From contig NZ_RCWC01000007.1 of NCBI RefSeq assembly GCF_018448935.1, forward strand, positions 62,001-126,000: a stretch of 64,000 bases of DNA, given 5' to 3'. How positions within the stretch are numbered: position 1 is the stretch's first letter; each line of letters begins with the position of its first letter. This DNA is from Photorhabdus noenieputensis (GTDB lineage Bacteria > Pseudomonadota > Gammaproteobacteria > Enterobacterales > Enterobacteriaceae). The notes under the pieces were generated by a model. The model was given only the letters and a program-made list of their open reading frames with translations. It made no database searches and had not been told where the DNA came from. The position numbers and the translations under genes are program-made. Positions 27,611 to 36,708 of this stretch are shown here, one piece after another.

Positions 27611-28819
27611 TCACCCTACTTTCGGCAATATTCCACTGACTATGCCAATTTGGATTGCTATTACTGCAATACCGCAGGCAAATACCAGTAATAGTATAGG
27701 TTTACCACCAGGTACCCGGTATCGACGTTCATTTTGCTGACGGGATTTATATGCCAGGAGGCTAGGCAGCAATAACGCCAAAATTGACAGCGCGACCGCA
27801 GCATACCCCAACGCCATCACAAAACCTTTTGGGTAAAATAGTGCGAAAATCAAGGGTGGAACGAAAGTCAGCAAACCGGTTTGCATACGCCCGGTTACGT
27901 TATCTTTGCGTTTAAATAGATCACCCAGAAAATCAAACAGGCCAAGTGCGACACCGAGGAATGAGGTTGCGAGCGCTAGATTAGCAAACATTTGTACTGC
28001 AAGTTCAGTTTTCGGTGAAGCAACAACTTCACGAATGCTGTGTAATAAGCCATTCAGCCCTGCGTTTTCAGCTAAGATATCAACAAACGTGTTGGAATTG
28101 ATACTGCCTAATGTCGCCAATTGCCAGAAAATATAAGTAATTAGCGGAATTGCGCTGCCGATAATAAACACCCAACGGAGCCGACGTACATCGCCATTCA
28201 TATATTTCACAATACTGGGAACACTGCCGTGAAAACCAAACGATGTAAATATCACAGGGATTGAAGATAATATTAACCCTTGTTCTAATGGTAATGTCAG
28301 TAGGTTAACATGCTGAACATGCGGCATCATCAGCCCCAACATCAATACCAAGAAAATAATTTTTGCACTGAAAATAACCCGGTTAACCATATCTACTGAA
28401 CTGGTGCCAATACAAACGATTCCTCCGGCAATTACCGTAAACAGAATAACGCCTATGGAAGCAGGCAGGGATAAATTAAGCCATTTATTGAGGCTGACTG
28501 TCAGTAATTCCCCGGCACCACTAATATATGCTGATGTTAACGCATACATCAGAAACATCATGCTGAAACCCGTTAATATTTTGCCGCCGCTGCCAAGATA
28601 ACGTTGAGCAAGTGTCCCTAATCCTGTATCAGGAGACTCATATTGATAAGCTTCAACCAGCAGTAACGCGGTGTAACTCATCAAAACCCACAAGCCAACC
28701 AACATGATCAAACTTACACCAAATCCTACACCTGCGGTGGCTAATGGCATGGCTAACATACCAGCACCGATGGTCGTTCCGGCGATAATAAAAGTACTGC
28801 CAAAAGTACGGTTCTTCAC
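27611..28819 (-). CDS. tyrP: Tyrosine-specific transport protein, TyrP-like
   Basis: 402 aa from GTG 28819, which has GAAGGGA 7 bases upstream; an earlier in-frame codon lacks an RBS. It shows eleven hydrophobic spans and the aromatic amino acid permease (HAAAP) opening [20 protein letters not shown]. It lies 45 bases after the tyrosine decarboxylase gene, which makes tyrosine the obvious substrate; in such operons the carrier may work as a tyrosine/tyramine antiporter. The HAAAP fold differs from the TyrP of lactic acid bacteria (APC family), so exchange is inferred only from context. Confidence 0.85.
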   Translation of the reverse strand: MKNRTFGSTFIIAGTTIGAGMLAMPLATAGVGFGVSLIMLVGLWVLMSYTALLLVEAYQYESPDTGLGTLAQRYLGSGGKILTGFSMMFLMYALTSAYISGAGELLTVSLNKWLNLSLPASIGVILFTVIAGGIVCIGTSSVDMVNRVIFSAKIIFLVLMLGLMMPHVQHVNLLTLPLEQGLILSSIPVIFTSFGFHGSVPSIVKYMNGDVRRLRWVFIIGSAIPLITYIFWQLATLGSINSNTFVDILAENAGLNGLLHSIREVVASPKTELAVQMFANLALATSFLGVALGLFDFLGDLFKRKDNVTGRMQTGLLTFVPPLIFALFYPKGFVMALGYAAVALSILALLLPSLLAYKSRQQNERRYRVPGGKPILLLVFACGIAVIAIQIGIVSGILPKVG

Positions 28820-28864
28820 GTTTTTTTCCCTTCGAATCAACCACAAATATTTAATAGTAGAAAA

Positions 28865-30784
28865 TCAAGCCACTTTCTTTTTTTCTTCTTCATCAACAAT
28901 CTGAGTCAGTTTGTGAATAAAAATTTTCTGGAGCCTTTCCCAATACTCGCCAAAATCGTCAGCATTACGTAAACAATGAGTCATCACAGCAGCACGCAAA
29001 ACATATAAACTGTGGACTTTCTGCCACTCTTCTTGGTCAAAACCGCAACTTTCAACGTAATGCCAAGGCGTATCACCATACTCTCCATAACCAAGGGAGG
29101 TGGAAGAAGTCAAAAAATCATTGGTGTAACTACGTCCAGAGGCATATGAACAAAGCTCGTACATCCGTTTATTAAGACGGTTGTGATGCCTTAAGTCGTT
29201 ATTTCCTTGCTCTTTAAAAGTAAAATTGACCATATGGAAATCAGGGGTCGGCATGGTATGAATTTCAAACCGGCGTTTACCGACAACCAATGGTTCGGTG
29301 GTTAAAAGTTTTTTAATCATCCAGTTAGCCGTCACAATACCGGCAGCAATCACTTTTCCGTAGCCGCTGATATTAAGTGGAACCAATCGGTGCGCGGCCC
29401 AAATTGCGGCAGCGATAGCTCCGGCTTTAGATCCCTCCATAATAGAGGCACCGAGTACGACATGTCGGTCAACAGCTTGCTCTGATTGAGTATCAACATC
29501 TTCAAAAACATAAGCCGCACGATAGGAAATGAGGTCAACAATACGCTTATCTTTCATACATACCGCACCAGCGGCATATTGAATAAATCCAACTTTGTGA
29601 GGATCTACGGTGATTGAATCAGCCTGACACATAGCCCGGAAACTTTGGTAAATTTCAGGTTTAGGCCAAATAATATCTTCGGGAATAATCGCCAATTCAT
29701 GATAACGACGGATAAGTTCATCATATTCCATAAACTCTCCCCGTTCGTTGAGGAACATCGCACTGGCATAACCTGCATAAGCAGCATCAATATGCACATA
29801 AAATGAAACGCCATAACGCTCTTCACACTCTTTGCGCAACGCAATAACTTCATCAACTCGGTCAATGGCACCCACTTCTGTAGTTCCAACTACGGTTACC
29901 ATAGCCAGAATAGGCTCCCCCTGTTCTATCAAACCGAATGTAATTTCACGCATTTTTTCAACATCGGTACGATAATTCGCATCGACCGGCAATGGCACGA
30001 TATGCTGTTGACCAATTCCTAGAATATCCATTGCTTTCATCCATGAATAATGTTTCGATTGTGGAACCAAGACCTTGCCAAACATCCCCTGTTTTATCCC
30101 AGTGCCACGGCAAGAAAGCTCACGAACTTCTTCGAAAATGCCACGTTTTTTTAATTCATCCGTCAAATCCAGAATATCTGATGGCGACATATTCAACAGT
30201 TGTTGTTCTGATTTATTTGCGACCAGATCACTGGATTGCGGATGTTGTGCAATGGCAAGAGGCATGGTTTTTAAATTACGCGCAACCCATAGACCTTCAT
30301 AATTGGCGACGGTTCCTCCTGATGTAATATGTCCCCAGGCTCGGCGCGGGTCATAACCAAACATCCGGCATAGATCCAGCCCTGCTTCAATTTCTAGCTC
30401 CGTTGTTGTCGGTGATGACTCATGGGCGCAATTGTTTGGGTTGTACATCATTGCCATGACATAAGCGAGATTGGAAACCATCAGAGTATCGGCATTCATA
30501 TGTCCCATATAGCGAGGAGAAAACCAGGGAATAGAGGTGTTTTTTAGTTTGGCGGATAGCTGGTTTAGAATACCCTCTGTCCGATAAAGCGTTTCTCTAT
30601 AATCAGGTGCATAACGATCAACCGAAGTGACTAAAGCAGGATCTTCTGGGTGAAAATCAGAGCGCCAGTGCATGTGCTCACTTACGGCATATTCCATCAT
30701 TTCTCTAAAAAAAACCGTATTTTCTGATTTAGGGCCTAAAAACAACGCATCAATGTTTAAGTGCGAAGTGAACTGCTTGGTCAT
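28865..30784 (-). CDS. Tyrosine decarboxylase (group II PLP-dependent)
   Basis: 639 aa from ATG 30784 (MTKQFTSHLN), which has AAAGGG at good spacing; two upstream in-frame starts are less well placed. It has the long N-terminal part and motifs of Enterococcus-type TyrDC: PRYMGHMNADT, SSPTTTELEIEAG, SGGTVANYEG, HIDAAYAGY and TVDPHKVGF, where Lys397 should hold PLP. The reaction is L-tyrosine to tyramine plus CO2. Followed by tyrP in the same orientation it forms a two-gene tyramine module, which in other bacteria gives acid resistance and proton motive force. In an insect or nematode host tyramine is itself a neurotransmitter, and it could feed tyrosine-derived metabolites. Some activity on phenylalanine or DOPA is possible. 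Confidence 0.9.
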   Translation of the reverse strand: MTKQFTSHLNIDALFLGPKSENTVFFREMMEYAVSEHMHWRSDFHPEDPALVTSVDRYAPDYRETLYRTEGILNQLSAKLKNTSIPWFSPRYMGHMNADTLMVSNLAYVMAMMYNPNNCAHESSPTTTELEIEAGLDLCRMFGYDPRRAWGHITSGGTVANYEGLWVARNLKTMPLAIAQHPQSSDLVANKSEQQLLNMSPSDILDLTDELKKRGIFEEVRELSCRGTGIKQGMFGKVLVPQSKHYSWMKAMDILGIGQQHIVPLPVDANYRTDVEKMREITFGLIEQGEPILAMVTVVGTTEVGAIDRVDEVIALRKECEERYGVSFYVHIDAAYAGYASAMFLNERGEFMEYDELIRRYHELAIIPEDIIWPKPEIYQSFRAMCQADSITVDPHKVGFIQYAAGAVCMKDKRIVDLISYRAAYVFEDVDTQSEQAVDRHVVLGASIMEGSKAGAIAAAIWAAHRLVPLNISGYGKVIAAGIVTANWMIKKLLTTEPLVVGKRRFEIHTMPTPDFHMVNFTFKEQGNNDLRHHNRLNKRMYELCSYASGRSYTNDFLTSSTSLGYGEYGDTPWHYVESCGFDQEEWQKVHSLYVLRAAVMTHCLRNADDFGEYWERLQKIFIHKLTQIVDEEEKKKVA

Positions 30785-31087
30785 AATCATATACCCTTTC
30801 AACTAACAAAAACGGCTGTCAGCAACAGAGAGATTCTGCAATTCTTTATTTGTTAATGAAATCACTATCATTCTCTGATGGGTAGACAGAAAATTATATG
30901 TCACCTAACTTACTAATAGCTGTTTATACCTCATCATTCTAGACATTTAGAAAAATCTATCAGGTGGAATAGATTAGTCATTAACATATCTATAAACGAT
31001 CATTTGTTAATAGATATAGACTATATTTGTTAAAATATTAACAATGACATTAAATATAAATTCTGATTTTGTGCGCGAGGACAAAGA

Positions 31088-31159
31088 ATGAATAAAAACC
31101 AATCAAAAAATGGAGATTTATTTGTTATTAACCTTATTGATTATAATGATTTATTTTAA
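31088..31159 (+). CDS. Possible 23-aa small ORF
   Basis: The ATG at 31088 follows GCGAGGACAAAGA (AGGA spacing 6). The product MNKNQSKNGDLFVINLIDYN plus DLF matches nothing I know. It lies in the 450-bp gap upstream of the tyrosine decarboxylase gene, on the opposite strand, with no gene behind it. It may be chance or a short peptide gene. The rest of the gap (30785-31087) is AT-rich with no other feature seen. Confidence 0.2.
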   Translation: MNKNQSKNGDLFVINLIDYNDLF

Positions 31160-31194
31160 CGTGAAGAGGTTAGTCGATAGGTAGATATAGAATG

Positions 31195-31220
31195 CAGGGC
31201 TACAAGTTAAAATAGCCCTG
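31195..31220 (-). terminator. Terminator of quinone oxidoreductase gene
   Basis: CAGGGCT / AGCCCTG, 7-bp stem with a 12-base loop; on the minus strand it lies about 19 bases after the stop. Confidence 0.6.
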
Positions 31221-31238
31221 ATTTAAGCAGAAGTACTA

Positions 31239-32255
31239 TTAAGATGATACATTTACTAGCATAACCTTGCCGATAACATCACCGGCTTCCATCATTCGAT
31301 GTGCATCGGCAGCATCTTTTAGATCAAAAACTTTACAGATTAATGGACTGACTTTTCCTGATTTCAATAATGGCCAGACATGTTTTTCCAATTCCCTGGC
31401 TATTTCCGCTTTTTCCTCTACACTGCGAGAACGTAATGTAGAACCCGTATGAGTCAGACGTTTTAGCATTAAGGGCATCAGATTAAGATTTTCAGGGTTT
31501 CCTTTCATCATACCAATCTGAATAATTCTCCCGAATTTAGCCGCAACCTTATAGTTTTTATTGACATAATCACCACCGATTAAATCAACAACCATATCAA
31601 CACCATGATTACCCGTGATTTTCAATACTCGATCAACAAAATCTTCCTTATGGTAATTAATAACAAAGTCAGCACCTAAACTGTGTGCAACTTTAGCTTT
31701 CTCATCAGAGCCGACGGTAGTAATAACTTTGGCACCAAAGGCTTTTGCTAACATAATAGTGACACTGCCTATCCCAGAAGTGCCACCATGAATCAGCAAA
31801 TTTTCTCCTTGTTTCAGCTTGCCAGTCTGAAAAACATTAGCCCAGACGGTAAAAAAGTTTTCTGGCAATGCGGCGGCCTGAACAAAATCCAAACCATAGA
31901 TGGGTAAAGCAACGGAGTCATGTACCAGACAATATTCGGCATAACCGCCGCCGGCAACAAGGGCACAAACTTTATCGCCAAGATTCCAGCGTTCACAACC
32001 TTCACCTTTGGCAACCACCTCTCCTGCAATCTCCAAACCCGGTAATGGCGATGCATCAGGTGGTGGTGGATAAGAACCCATTCTCTGAAATATATCAGGC
32101 CGATTAACACCTGCCGCAGCCACTTTTACCAACAAGTAGCCTTTTCCTGGCCGCGGCAGCGGAACCTGAACCAGATGCAATTTCTCCGGGCCTCCGGGCT
32201 TAATGATGCTGATAGCTAACATATATTGGGGCAATGAATTAATTTGGCTGTGCAT
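31239..32255 (-). CDS. NAD(P)H:quinone oxidoreductase, zinc-free MDR family (PIG3/QOR-like)
   Basis: 338 aa. The N-terminal GroES-like half has AAGVNRPDIFQRMGSYPPPP and a G-L-E-I-A-G-E-V motif; the Rossmann half has LLIHGGTSGIGSVTIMLAKA and IVDLIGGDYV-type sequence. Catalytic-zinc cysteines are absent, so it is of the quinone reductase/PIG3 type that uses NADPH for one- or two-electron reduction of quinones and enones. AGAGG lies before the ATG. Monocistronic. Confidence 0.87.
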   Translation of the reverse strand: MHSQINSLPQYMLAISIIKPGGPEKLHLVQVPLPRPGKGYLLVKVAAAGVNRPDIFQRMGSYPPPPDASPLPGLEIAGEVVAKGEGCERWNLGDKVCALVAGGGYAEYCLVHDSVALPIYGLDFVQAAALPENFFTVWANVFQTGKLKQGENLLIHGGTSGIGSVTIMLAKAFGAKVITTVGSDEKAKVAHSLGADFVINYHKEDFVDRVLKITGNHGVDMVVDLIGGDYVNKNYKVAAKFGRIIQIGMMKGNPENLNLMPLMLKRLTHTGSTLRSRSVEEKAEIARELEKHVWPLLKSGKVSPLICKVFDLKDAADAHRMMEAGDVIGKVMLVNVSS

Positions 32256-32601
32256 ATATACCTCTTATTTCTTTTGACGATCCTTTTTATTGGGTTACGT
32301 TTAATATGATAAGTGAGATTTAAACAGGTTTTTCCATCTTACTAGATAACTTGGCCGTTTTAAGGATCAGTTGTAACTTTGCCCAAGTCAACTAACACTC
32401 ACCATTTTTGCGATTGAACCATCGGTAGATAATCTTGGTAAATGTCAACCTCCGGTATCCACATCTACTTCGATTTTTCTTTCAATAGAAAATAAAATTC
32501 AAAAGTAGTCAATAAAATTATCGCTAGTTATAGTAAGATAATAATATTTAACTAGCATAATCTAGTTAAATTATCATCAAAATGGGGTGGAATTAAAGTA
32601 A

Positions 32602-32766
32602 ATCAATGCTACTAGACAGACGTTACAATCTGCTAATATCAAGTGGTACAGAATAGACAATGCAGGCCAGGAAGAGGAATATTTCCATATGTTTATGAGC
32701 GGAGTGAAAATTGTTTCAACTTCTCCAGTAATGTACCGCGTTGAATACCATTGCACGAATATATAA
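32602..32766 (+). other. Open-frame remnant of unknown origin
   Basis: A 54-codon stop-free frame in a 650-bp gap (32256-32906) reads ...NIKWYRIDNAGQEEEYFHMF then MSGVKIVSTSPVMYRVEYHC. The internal ATGs have no RBS. It has normal protein-like composition, so it could be a decayed gene fragment, but no family is recognised. The rest of the gap shows nothing beyond AT-rich sequence. Confidence 0.25.
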
Positions 32767-32906
32767 TCATTCAAGGAAAACCGTCCTGAGTTAGAAGAAT
32801 TGAACCGCATCACCGACTAGTATGACTTTTTAAAAAGAGATTGGTGAAAAAGCTTTCCTTCCTGTAAGCTAATTTTTCGAAATTGCAAAATACCATTGAG
32901 GTGCTA

Positions 32907-33590
32907 ATGGAGACATCAGCAAAACAGCCCAATGACCGGACAGTAAAACCGAAAAGCGGATTTGAGCAGTCTGAACTGGTCAAAGCACGCATCATCAATC
33001 TTGCTGATCATTTTATTAATGTGCTTAAAAACAAAGACTCAGAAAGTATTTCTCTGTTGTTAACTCTTCCTGATGATGAATTTTGGACAGAAGTCAAAGG
33101 TCGAGCTAACTATATTGAAATAGTGGAAAATATCACACCAGAAAAGAAGGAATACGAGGAATTTATCGAGACTAGAAACGCTTTTCTTGCCCATCTTGGG
33201 GAATATGGTGGTGTTTATAAGTCCAGTAAGGTTGCTGATATATTAGGAGTGACCCGTCCGACAGTAAATAAGTATGGTGAAAATCATAAACTCATTGTAT
33301 TAAATTGGGGAATAGAGAATTTATATCCTGTATTTCAGTTTTCGGTAAATAAAAAAACTAGTAATAAGGGATATTTAAAAGGTGTTCCAGAAATGCTGGC
33401 TAGTCTAGGTCCAGTCAGTGGCGTAAAAAAGTGCAGTTTTTTCCTCCGTAAAATCAAGACATTTAATCTTGGTATCGATCTGGCTGAATCCACGACGGTA
33501 TTGGATATCCTCAGAAATGGCGCTTCCAATGATGAAATTGCTCAATTGGTAAAACTGGCAAAAATGTTCGGTTCTGTTGATTCTATGTAA
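32907..33590 (+). CDS. HTH protein related to Xre/MbcA/ParS-type antitoxins
   Basis: 227 aa from ATG 32907 (METSAKQPND) with GAGGTG upstream. Residues about 106-130 form a helix-turn-helix (SSKVADILGVTRPTVNKYGE). Behind it come LYPVFQF, PEMLASLG and a C-terminal TTVLDILRNGASNDEIAQLV, the layout of DNA-binding proteins with an MbcA/ParS toxin-binding-like tail (x-T-P-L-D-x-L-R-x-G). The first 100 residues are helical and charged. No RES-type toxin lies next to it, so it may be a solitary regulator or an orphan antitoxin. Family assignment is moderate. Confidence 0.6.
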   Translation: METSAKQPNDRTVKPKSGFEQSELVKARIINLADHFINVLKNKDSESISLLLTLPDDEFWTEVKGRANYIEIVENITPEKKEYEEFIETRNAFLAHLGEYGGVYKSSKVADILGVTRPTVNKYGENHKLIVLNWGIENLYPVFQFSVNKKTSNKGYLKGVPEMLASLGPVSGVKKCSFFLRKIKTFNLGIDLAESTTVLDILRNGASNDEIAQLVKLAKMFGSVDSM

Positions 33591-33672
33591 GGAACTCCAA
33601 CATGTAATTGAAAAACAGCCATTTTACCCTACTCGCCTTCGGAATATGCCAATTGCCTTAAAATGCGTATTC

Positions 33673-34443
33673 TCACAGTACTACCGTTTGTCCACCATCG
33701 ACTAGCAGTGATACGCCGGTTATAAATGATGCGAGATCCGATCCTAACCATATGACCGCATTTCCTACCTCTTCCGGTTCTCCCAATCTTCGGAGAGGCA
33801 TCCTCTCTCGTAATCCATCAAACATTTTCGCCACTTCCGGCGAGGAAAGAGGAAGCGCTGTATTGATCAATCCTGGGCATACTGCATTAACACGAATACC
33901 TGATGGACCAAAAGCATCAGCCAATGCGGCCACCATCATATTCACGCCAGCTTTACTAGTGGAATAGGCGGTTGTAAGTTGTCCTGTCCTAATAGACCCC
34001 ATACTTGACGTTGCCACAATACTTCCGCGTTTGCCCAGTTTTATCATCTGCTTAGCAGCAGCTTGTGCACCAAATAAAACGCCATCAAGGTTGACTGTCA
34101 GCAGCTTGTGAAAATCATCTGCACTAATCTGTGGGCCATCGGTAGCTAATGCAATTCCTGCATTGCAAGCCATCAGATCAACACCGCCGAACGGAGTTGC
34201 AACATCGACCAATGCATCCATATTGCTCCGTGAGGTGACATCACACCGGTGGAATATGGCTTTTGTACCAAGCGAACTAAGGCGCTGGAGCACTGGCGTA
34301 CCTCCTTCTCGGGGCTGATCAGTGATGTCACCGATAATTACGGTTGCTGCGCCATGATGCGCCGCAGCTAAAGCAATGCCTGCTCCGATGCCACTTGCGC
34401 CGCCAGTGACAATGACAACCTTACCTTCTAGCATACGGTCCAT
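33673..34443 (-). CDS. Short-chain dehydrogenase/reductase
   Basis: 256 aa classical SDR: cofactor motif TGGASGIG at 13-20, NAG near 94-96, structural Asn118, Ser146/Ser147, Tyr160 and Lys164 in YSTSK, and a C-terminal VDGG. Asp at the end of beta-2 (IIGDI) favours NAD(H). The nearest upstream gene on this strand is the FAD oxidoreductase, 264 bases away, separated by a repeat fragment and a hairpin, so cotranscription is uncertain. The substrate is unknown. Confidence 0.87.
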   Translation of the reverse strand: MDRMLEGKVVIVTGGASGIGAGIALAAAHHGAATVIIGDITDQPREGGTPVLQRLSSLGTKAIFHRCDVTSRSNMDALVDVATPFGGVDLMACNAGIALATDGPQISADDFHKLLTVNLDGVLFGAQAAAKQMIKLGKRGSIVATSSMGSIRTGQLTTAYSTSKAGVNMMVAALADAFGPSGIRVNAVCPGLINTALPLSSPEVAKMFDGLRERMPLRRLGEPEEVGNAVIWLGSDLASFITGVSLLVDGGQTVVL

Positions 34444-34575
34444 TTGATGTTCCTCATTAGTATCGCGTTATCACAGGCGCTATTTAAGATATTTATTGCG
34501 GTGACGTTATCAATAATTGCTTAGTGAAACACAGAATACTTATAGAGAGTTACTCCAGAAGTGCTCGTATAAGAC

Positions 34576-34598
34576 ATATACCCGTCATCTTTCAAGTT
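34576..34598 (+). repeat. Truncated copy of the ~123-bp dispersed repeat (one end only)
   Basis: It matches exactly the 23-base end of the 41157-41281 copy (ATATACCCGTCATCTTTCAA plus GTT), in the opposite orientation. The rest of the element is missing. It marks one side of the GC-rich amine catabolic cluster. Confidence 0.8.
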
Positions 34599-34615
34599 TG
34601 CATAATGCACCTCAA

Positions 34616-34658
34616 GTTAACGATTGATAGTATGAAAAACATACATACAATCGTTAAC
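34616..34658. terminator. Long hairpin downstream of FAD oxidoreductase gene
   Basis: GTTAACGATTG...CAATCGTTAAC: 19-bp arms with three central mismatches and an AAAAA loop, flanked by TTTGCAT/ATGCAAA. It lies 50 bases downstream of the leftward FAD oxidoreductase gene and may stop its transcription or be part of a mobile repeat. Confidence 0.5.
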
Positions 34659-34707
34659 CAATGCAAATATAACCGACATTGGCTCCCGAAACCCTACGCC
34701 CTGTTGC

Positions 34708-36249
34708 TCAGAACGAAACCATATCTGCCGGATTAAGTGTGCTTATCACTCCCAGAATACTCTTAGCTAACGGAATGGCTACCGGAGAGAGATAGGAACC
34801 CAGAGGGATACTCGCGTGGTCAATGCAGGTAAGCATGGTAAAATCGTCGTTGCGTCTGGTAAGATCGTCGCTGATAGCTTTGCCAATGCGCACCGTCTGC
34901 GCCACTCCATGACCACTCCAGCCATGTACCATATACACGGGTACTCTGTCATTGCTCTTGCGGGCATCGATAGCACCGTTCAGGGTCAGATCGCTGATAC
35001 CGCCCCAAGAATATTCTAGTTCAGCTTTTTCCAACTGCGGGAACACGGTTCTGATACGATTAAGCAGATAGTTGTTCACATCACGCGGTGACCAAGAATT
35101 GCCAGTACCCTGTCCACCGAACAGCAGGCGATTGTTGCGCACTGCACGATAGTAGTCTACCTGTAACTGTGTATCGTAGACCGGCAGATCTGACGGGATC
35201 AGTTCTTTGACATCCACTGGCAATGGAGGCGTTACCGCCACGTAGGAGAAAAAAGGCATCGTAGTGGAAGGGCCGGAAATAAACTCACCCGTGGAGATAT
35301 GCACACCCAACACCACGGCTTTACTTGCCCTGATAGTCCCCCGCTCAGTTTCTACGACTGTGCCACCGGTATCCTGCCTGATGCCCTTCACTTTCGTGCT
35401 GTCATAGATTCGCCCACCCAGTCTGGCGAAGCCATAAACCAGGCCACGCAATAGTGCCAGAGGCTGGACTTGCCCACCGATACTGTCGATATTTGCTCCA
35501 TGATAGATGCCCGAACGCACATACTCTTCTTGCAATTGGTGCGGCCCGATAACCTTCATCGCCGTATCTCCCATCTGGTGCCGGGCATCGGCATTAGCCA
35601 CCAGTGGCCCCATGTGGCCTGCGTGTACCGCAACAGTGATATGACCATATTTGCGGTCACATTCGAAACTATAACGTTCACGGAGTTCATCCACGAGATT
35701 CATCGTTTCAACAGATGCAAAACGCCATAAGCGTTTAGCCTCATCGAATGAAAGTTTTTCCAGCATGGTCTTAGCTTCCCAGCGTGCGAGCCCAGGGGTT
35801 ATTTGTCCCCCGTTACGGCCAGAAGCGCCTGAACCAATGTTATCCTTTTCAAGCAGAATCACGTCCACTCCCGCTTCAGCAAGATGCAATGCCGTGGAAG
35901 CCCCCAGCAACCCACCGCCGATAACCACAACCTCGCAGTTCTGGTCTCCAGGCAGGCTTCCAAAAGCTGACCAGTCAGCCAAAGAAGCTTCATAATAGTT
36001 GGCTGGCATGGTGTCGGCAGCAGCGTCTTTATGCCAGCTCCAGATGCGCGGGTCCAGCCCCAACCGGCTGGCTCGATGCTGCGCATCCTCCAACAGCGTT
36101 GGCCGGAGCTTATCAATATTGACGGCCGGAGCATCGGCCGCAGTTAAGGTTTGGGCGAGCAGGGATAAATTGGGAAGTACGGATGAAAGCACTCCCGCCC
36201 CCGCGAGCGTCGCGACGGTAGAGATAAAGTCTCTTCTATTCATTGTCAT
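34708..36249 (-). CDS. Tat-exported FAD-dependent amine/amino-acid oxidoreductase (PuuB/DadA-like)
   Basis: 513 aa with AGGAG 8 bases upstream. The N-terminus MTMNRRDFISTVATLAGAGV is a twin-arginine signal. The FAD-binding motif VVVIGGGLLGASTALHL lies near 107-123, followed by GSGASGRNGGQI, typical of DAO-type gamma-glutamylputrescine oxidases. The C-terminus has YSWGGISDLT and HGWSGHGV, the second FAD contact. It would oxidise a primary amine or polyamine to an aldehyde outside the cytoplasm, feeding the aldehyde dehydrogenase and GABA aminotransferase of the same cluster. A Tat signal on a PuuB-like enzyme is not usual for enterics. The exact substrate is inferred. Confidence 0.82.
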   Translation of the reverse strand: MTMNRRDFISTVATLAGAGVLSSVLPNLSLLAQTLTAADAPAVNIDKLRPTLLEDAQHRASRLGLDPRIWSWHKDAAADTMPANYYEASLADWSAFGSLPGDQNCEVVVIGGGLLGASTALHLAEAGVDVILLEKDNIGSGASGRNGGQITPGLARWEAKTMLEKLSFDEAKRLWRFASVETMNLVDELRERYSFECDRKYGHITVAVHAGHMGPLVANADARHQMGDTAMKVIGPHQLQEEYVRSGIYHGANIDSIGGQVQPLALLRGLVYGFARLGGRIYDSTKVKGIRQDTGGTVVETERGTIRASKAVVLGVHISTGEFISGPSTTMPFFSYVAVTPPLPVDVKELIPSDLPVYDTQLQVDYYRAVRNNRLLFGGQGTGNSWSPRDVNNYLLNRIRTVFPQLEKAELEYSWGGISDLTLNGAIDARKSNDRVPVYMVHGWSGHGVAQTVRIGKAISDDLTRRNDDFTMLTCIDHASIPLGSYLSPVAIPLAKSILGVISTLNPADMVSF

Positions 36250-36306
36250 TTCAACACTCCTGTCATGATTTTGAAATCACTCGCAGGCCTAGTCTGGAGA
36301 GTTTCC

Positions 36307-36675
36307 CTACGAGTGAGCTCGGCTATCTGAGCTGTATTTATTGCTGCCAGAGCTACCTTTCAGACCGGCGAGAATTAGCAGGATAACAGTGCCGATAAAC
36401 GGTATGAGATGCAGCAGTAACCACCAAGCGCTACAGTTGATGTCGTGCAGGCGGCGGGCATTCACTGCTAGCGCGGGCAAAAACGTGAGCAGCAGATAGG
36501 CAGCGCTGAACCACCCCATATAAACTTCAGGATTGGCAACGGCAAAGTAGCGTTCAAGGAAAGAGATAATAAATACAGCCAGGATCTGGAACAGGAAGAA
36601 ATTCCAGAATTCCTTACGCCTGGCTCGTCCCTTGAAGCATGCATAGTTCTTTAATACATTTAAATACCAGTGCAT
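36307..36675 (-). CDS. DUF805 inner-membrane protein
   Basis: 122 aa with four hydrophobic spans. FKGRARRKEFWNFFLFQILA near the start and ARRLHDINCSAWWLLLHLIP later are the DUF805 signature (YhaH/YhaI-like). Function unknown. It sits between gabT (33-base gap) and the oxidoreductase, so it is probably co-transcribed; a role in amine uptake is only a guess. Confidence 0.85.
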   Translation of the reverse strand: MHWYLNVLKNYACFKGRARRKEFWNFFLFQILAVFIISFLERYFAVANPEVYMGWFSAAYLLLTFLPALAVNARRLHDINCSAWWLLLHLIPFIGTVILLILAGLKGSSGSNKYSSDSRAHS

Positions 36676-36708
36676 TGTGATCCCCTCTTGTGAGGCAGCA
36701 GATTCTAT

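Noticed and set aside
29350-30327. ORFs antisense or out of frame within the tyrosine decarboxylase gene
   Set aside because: Shadows of a long conserved gene.
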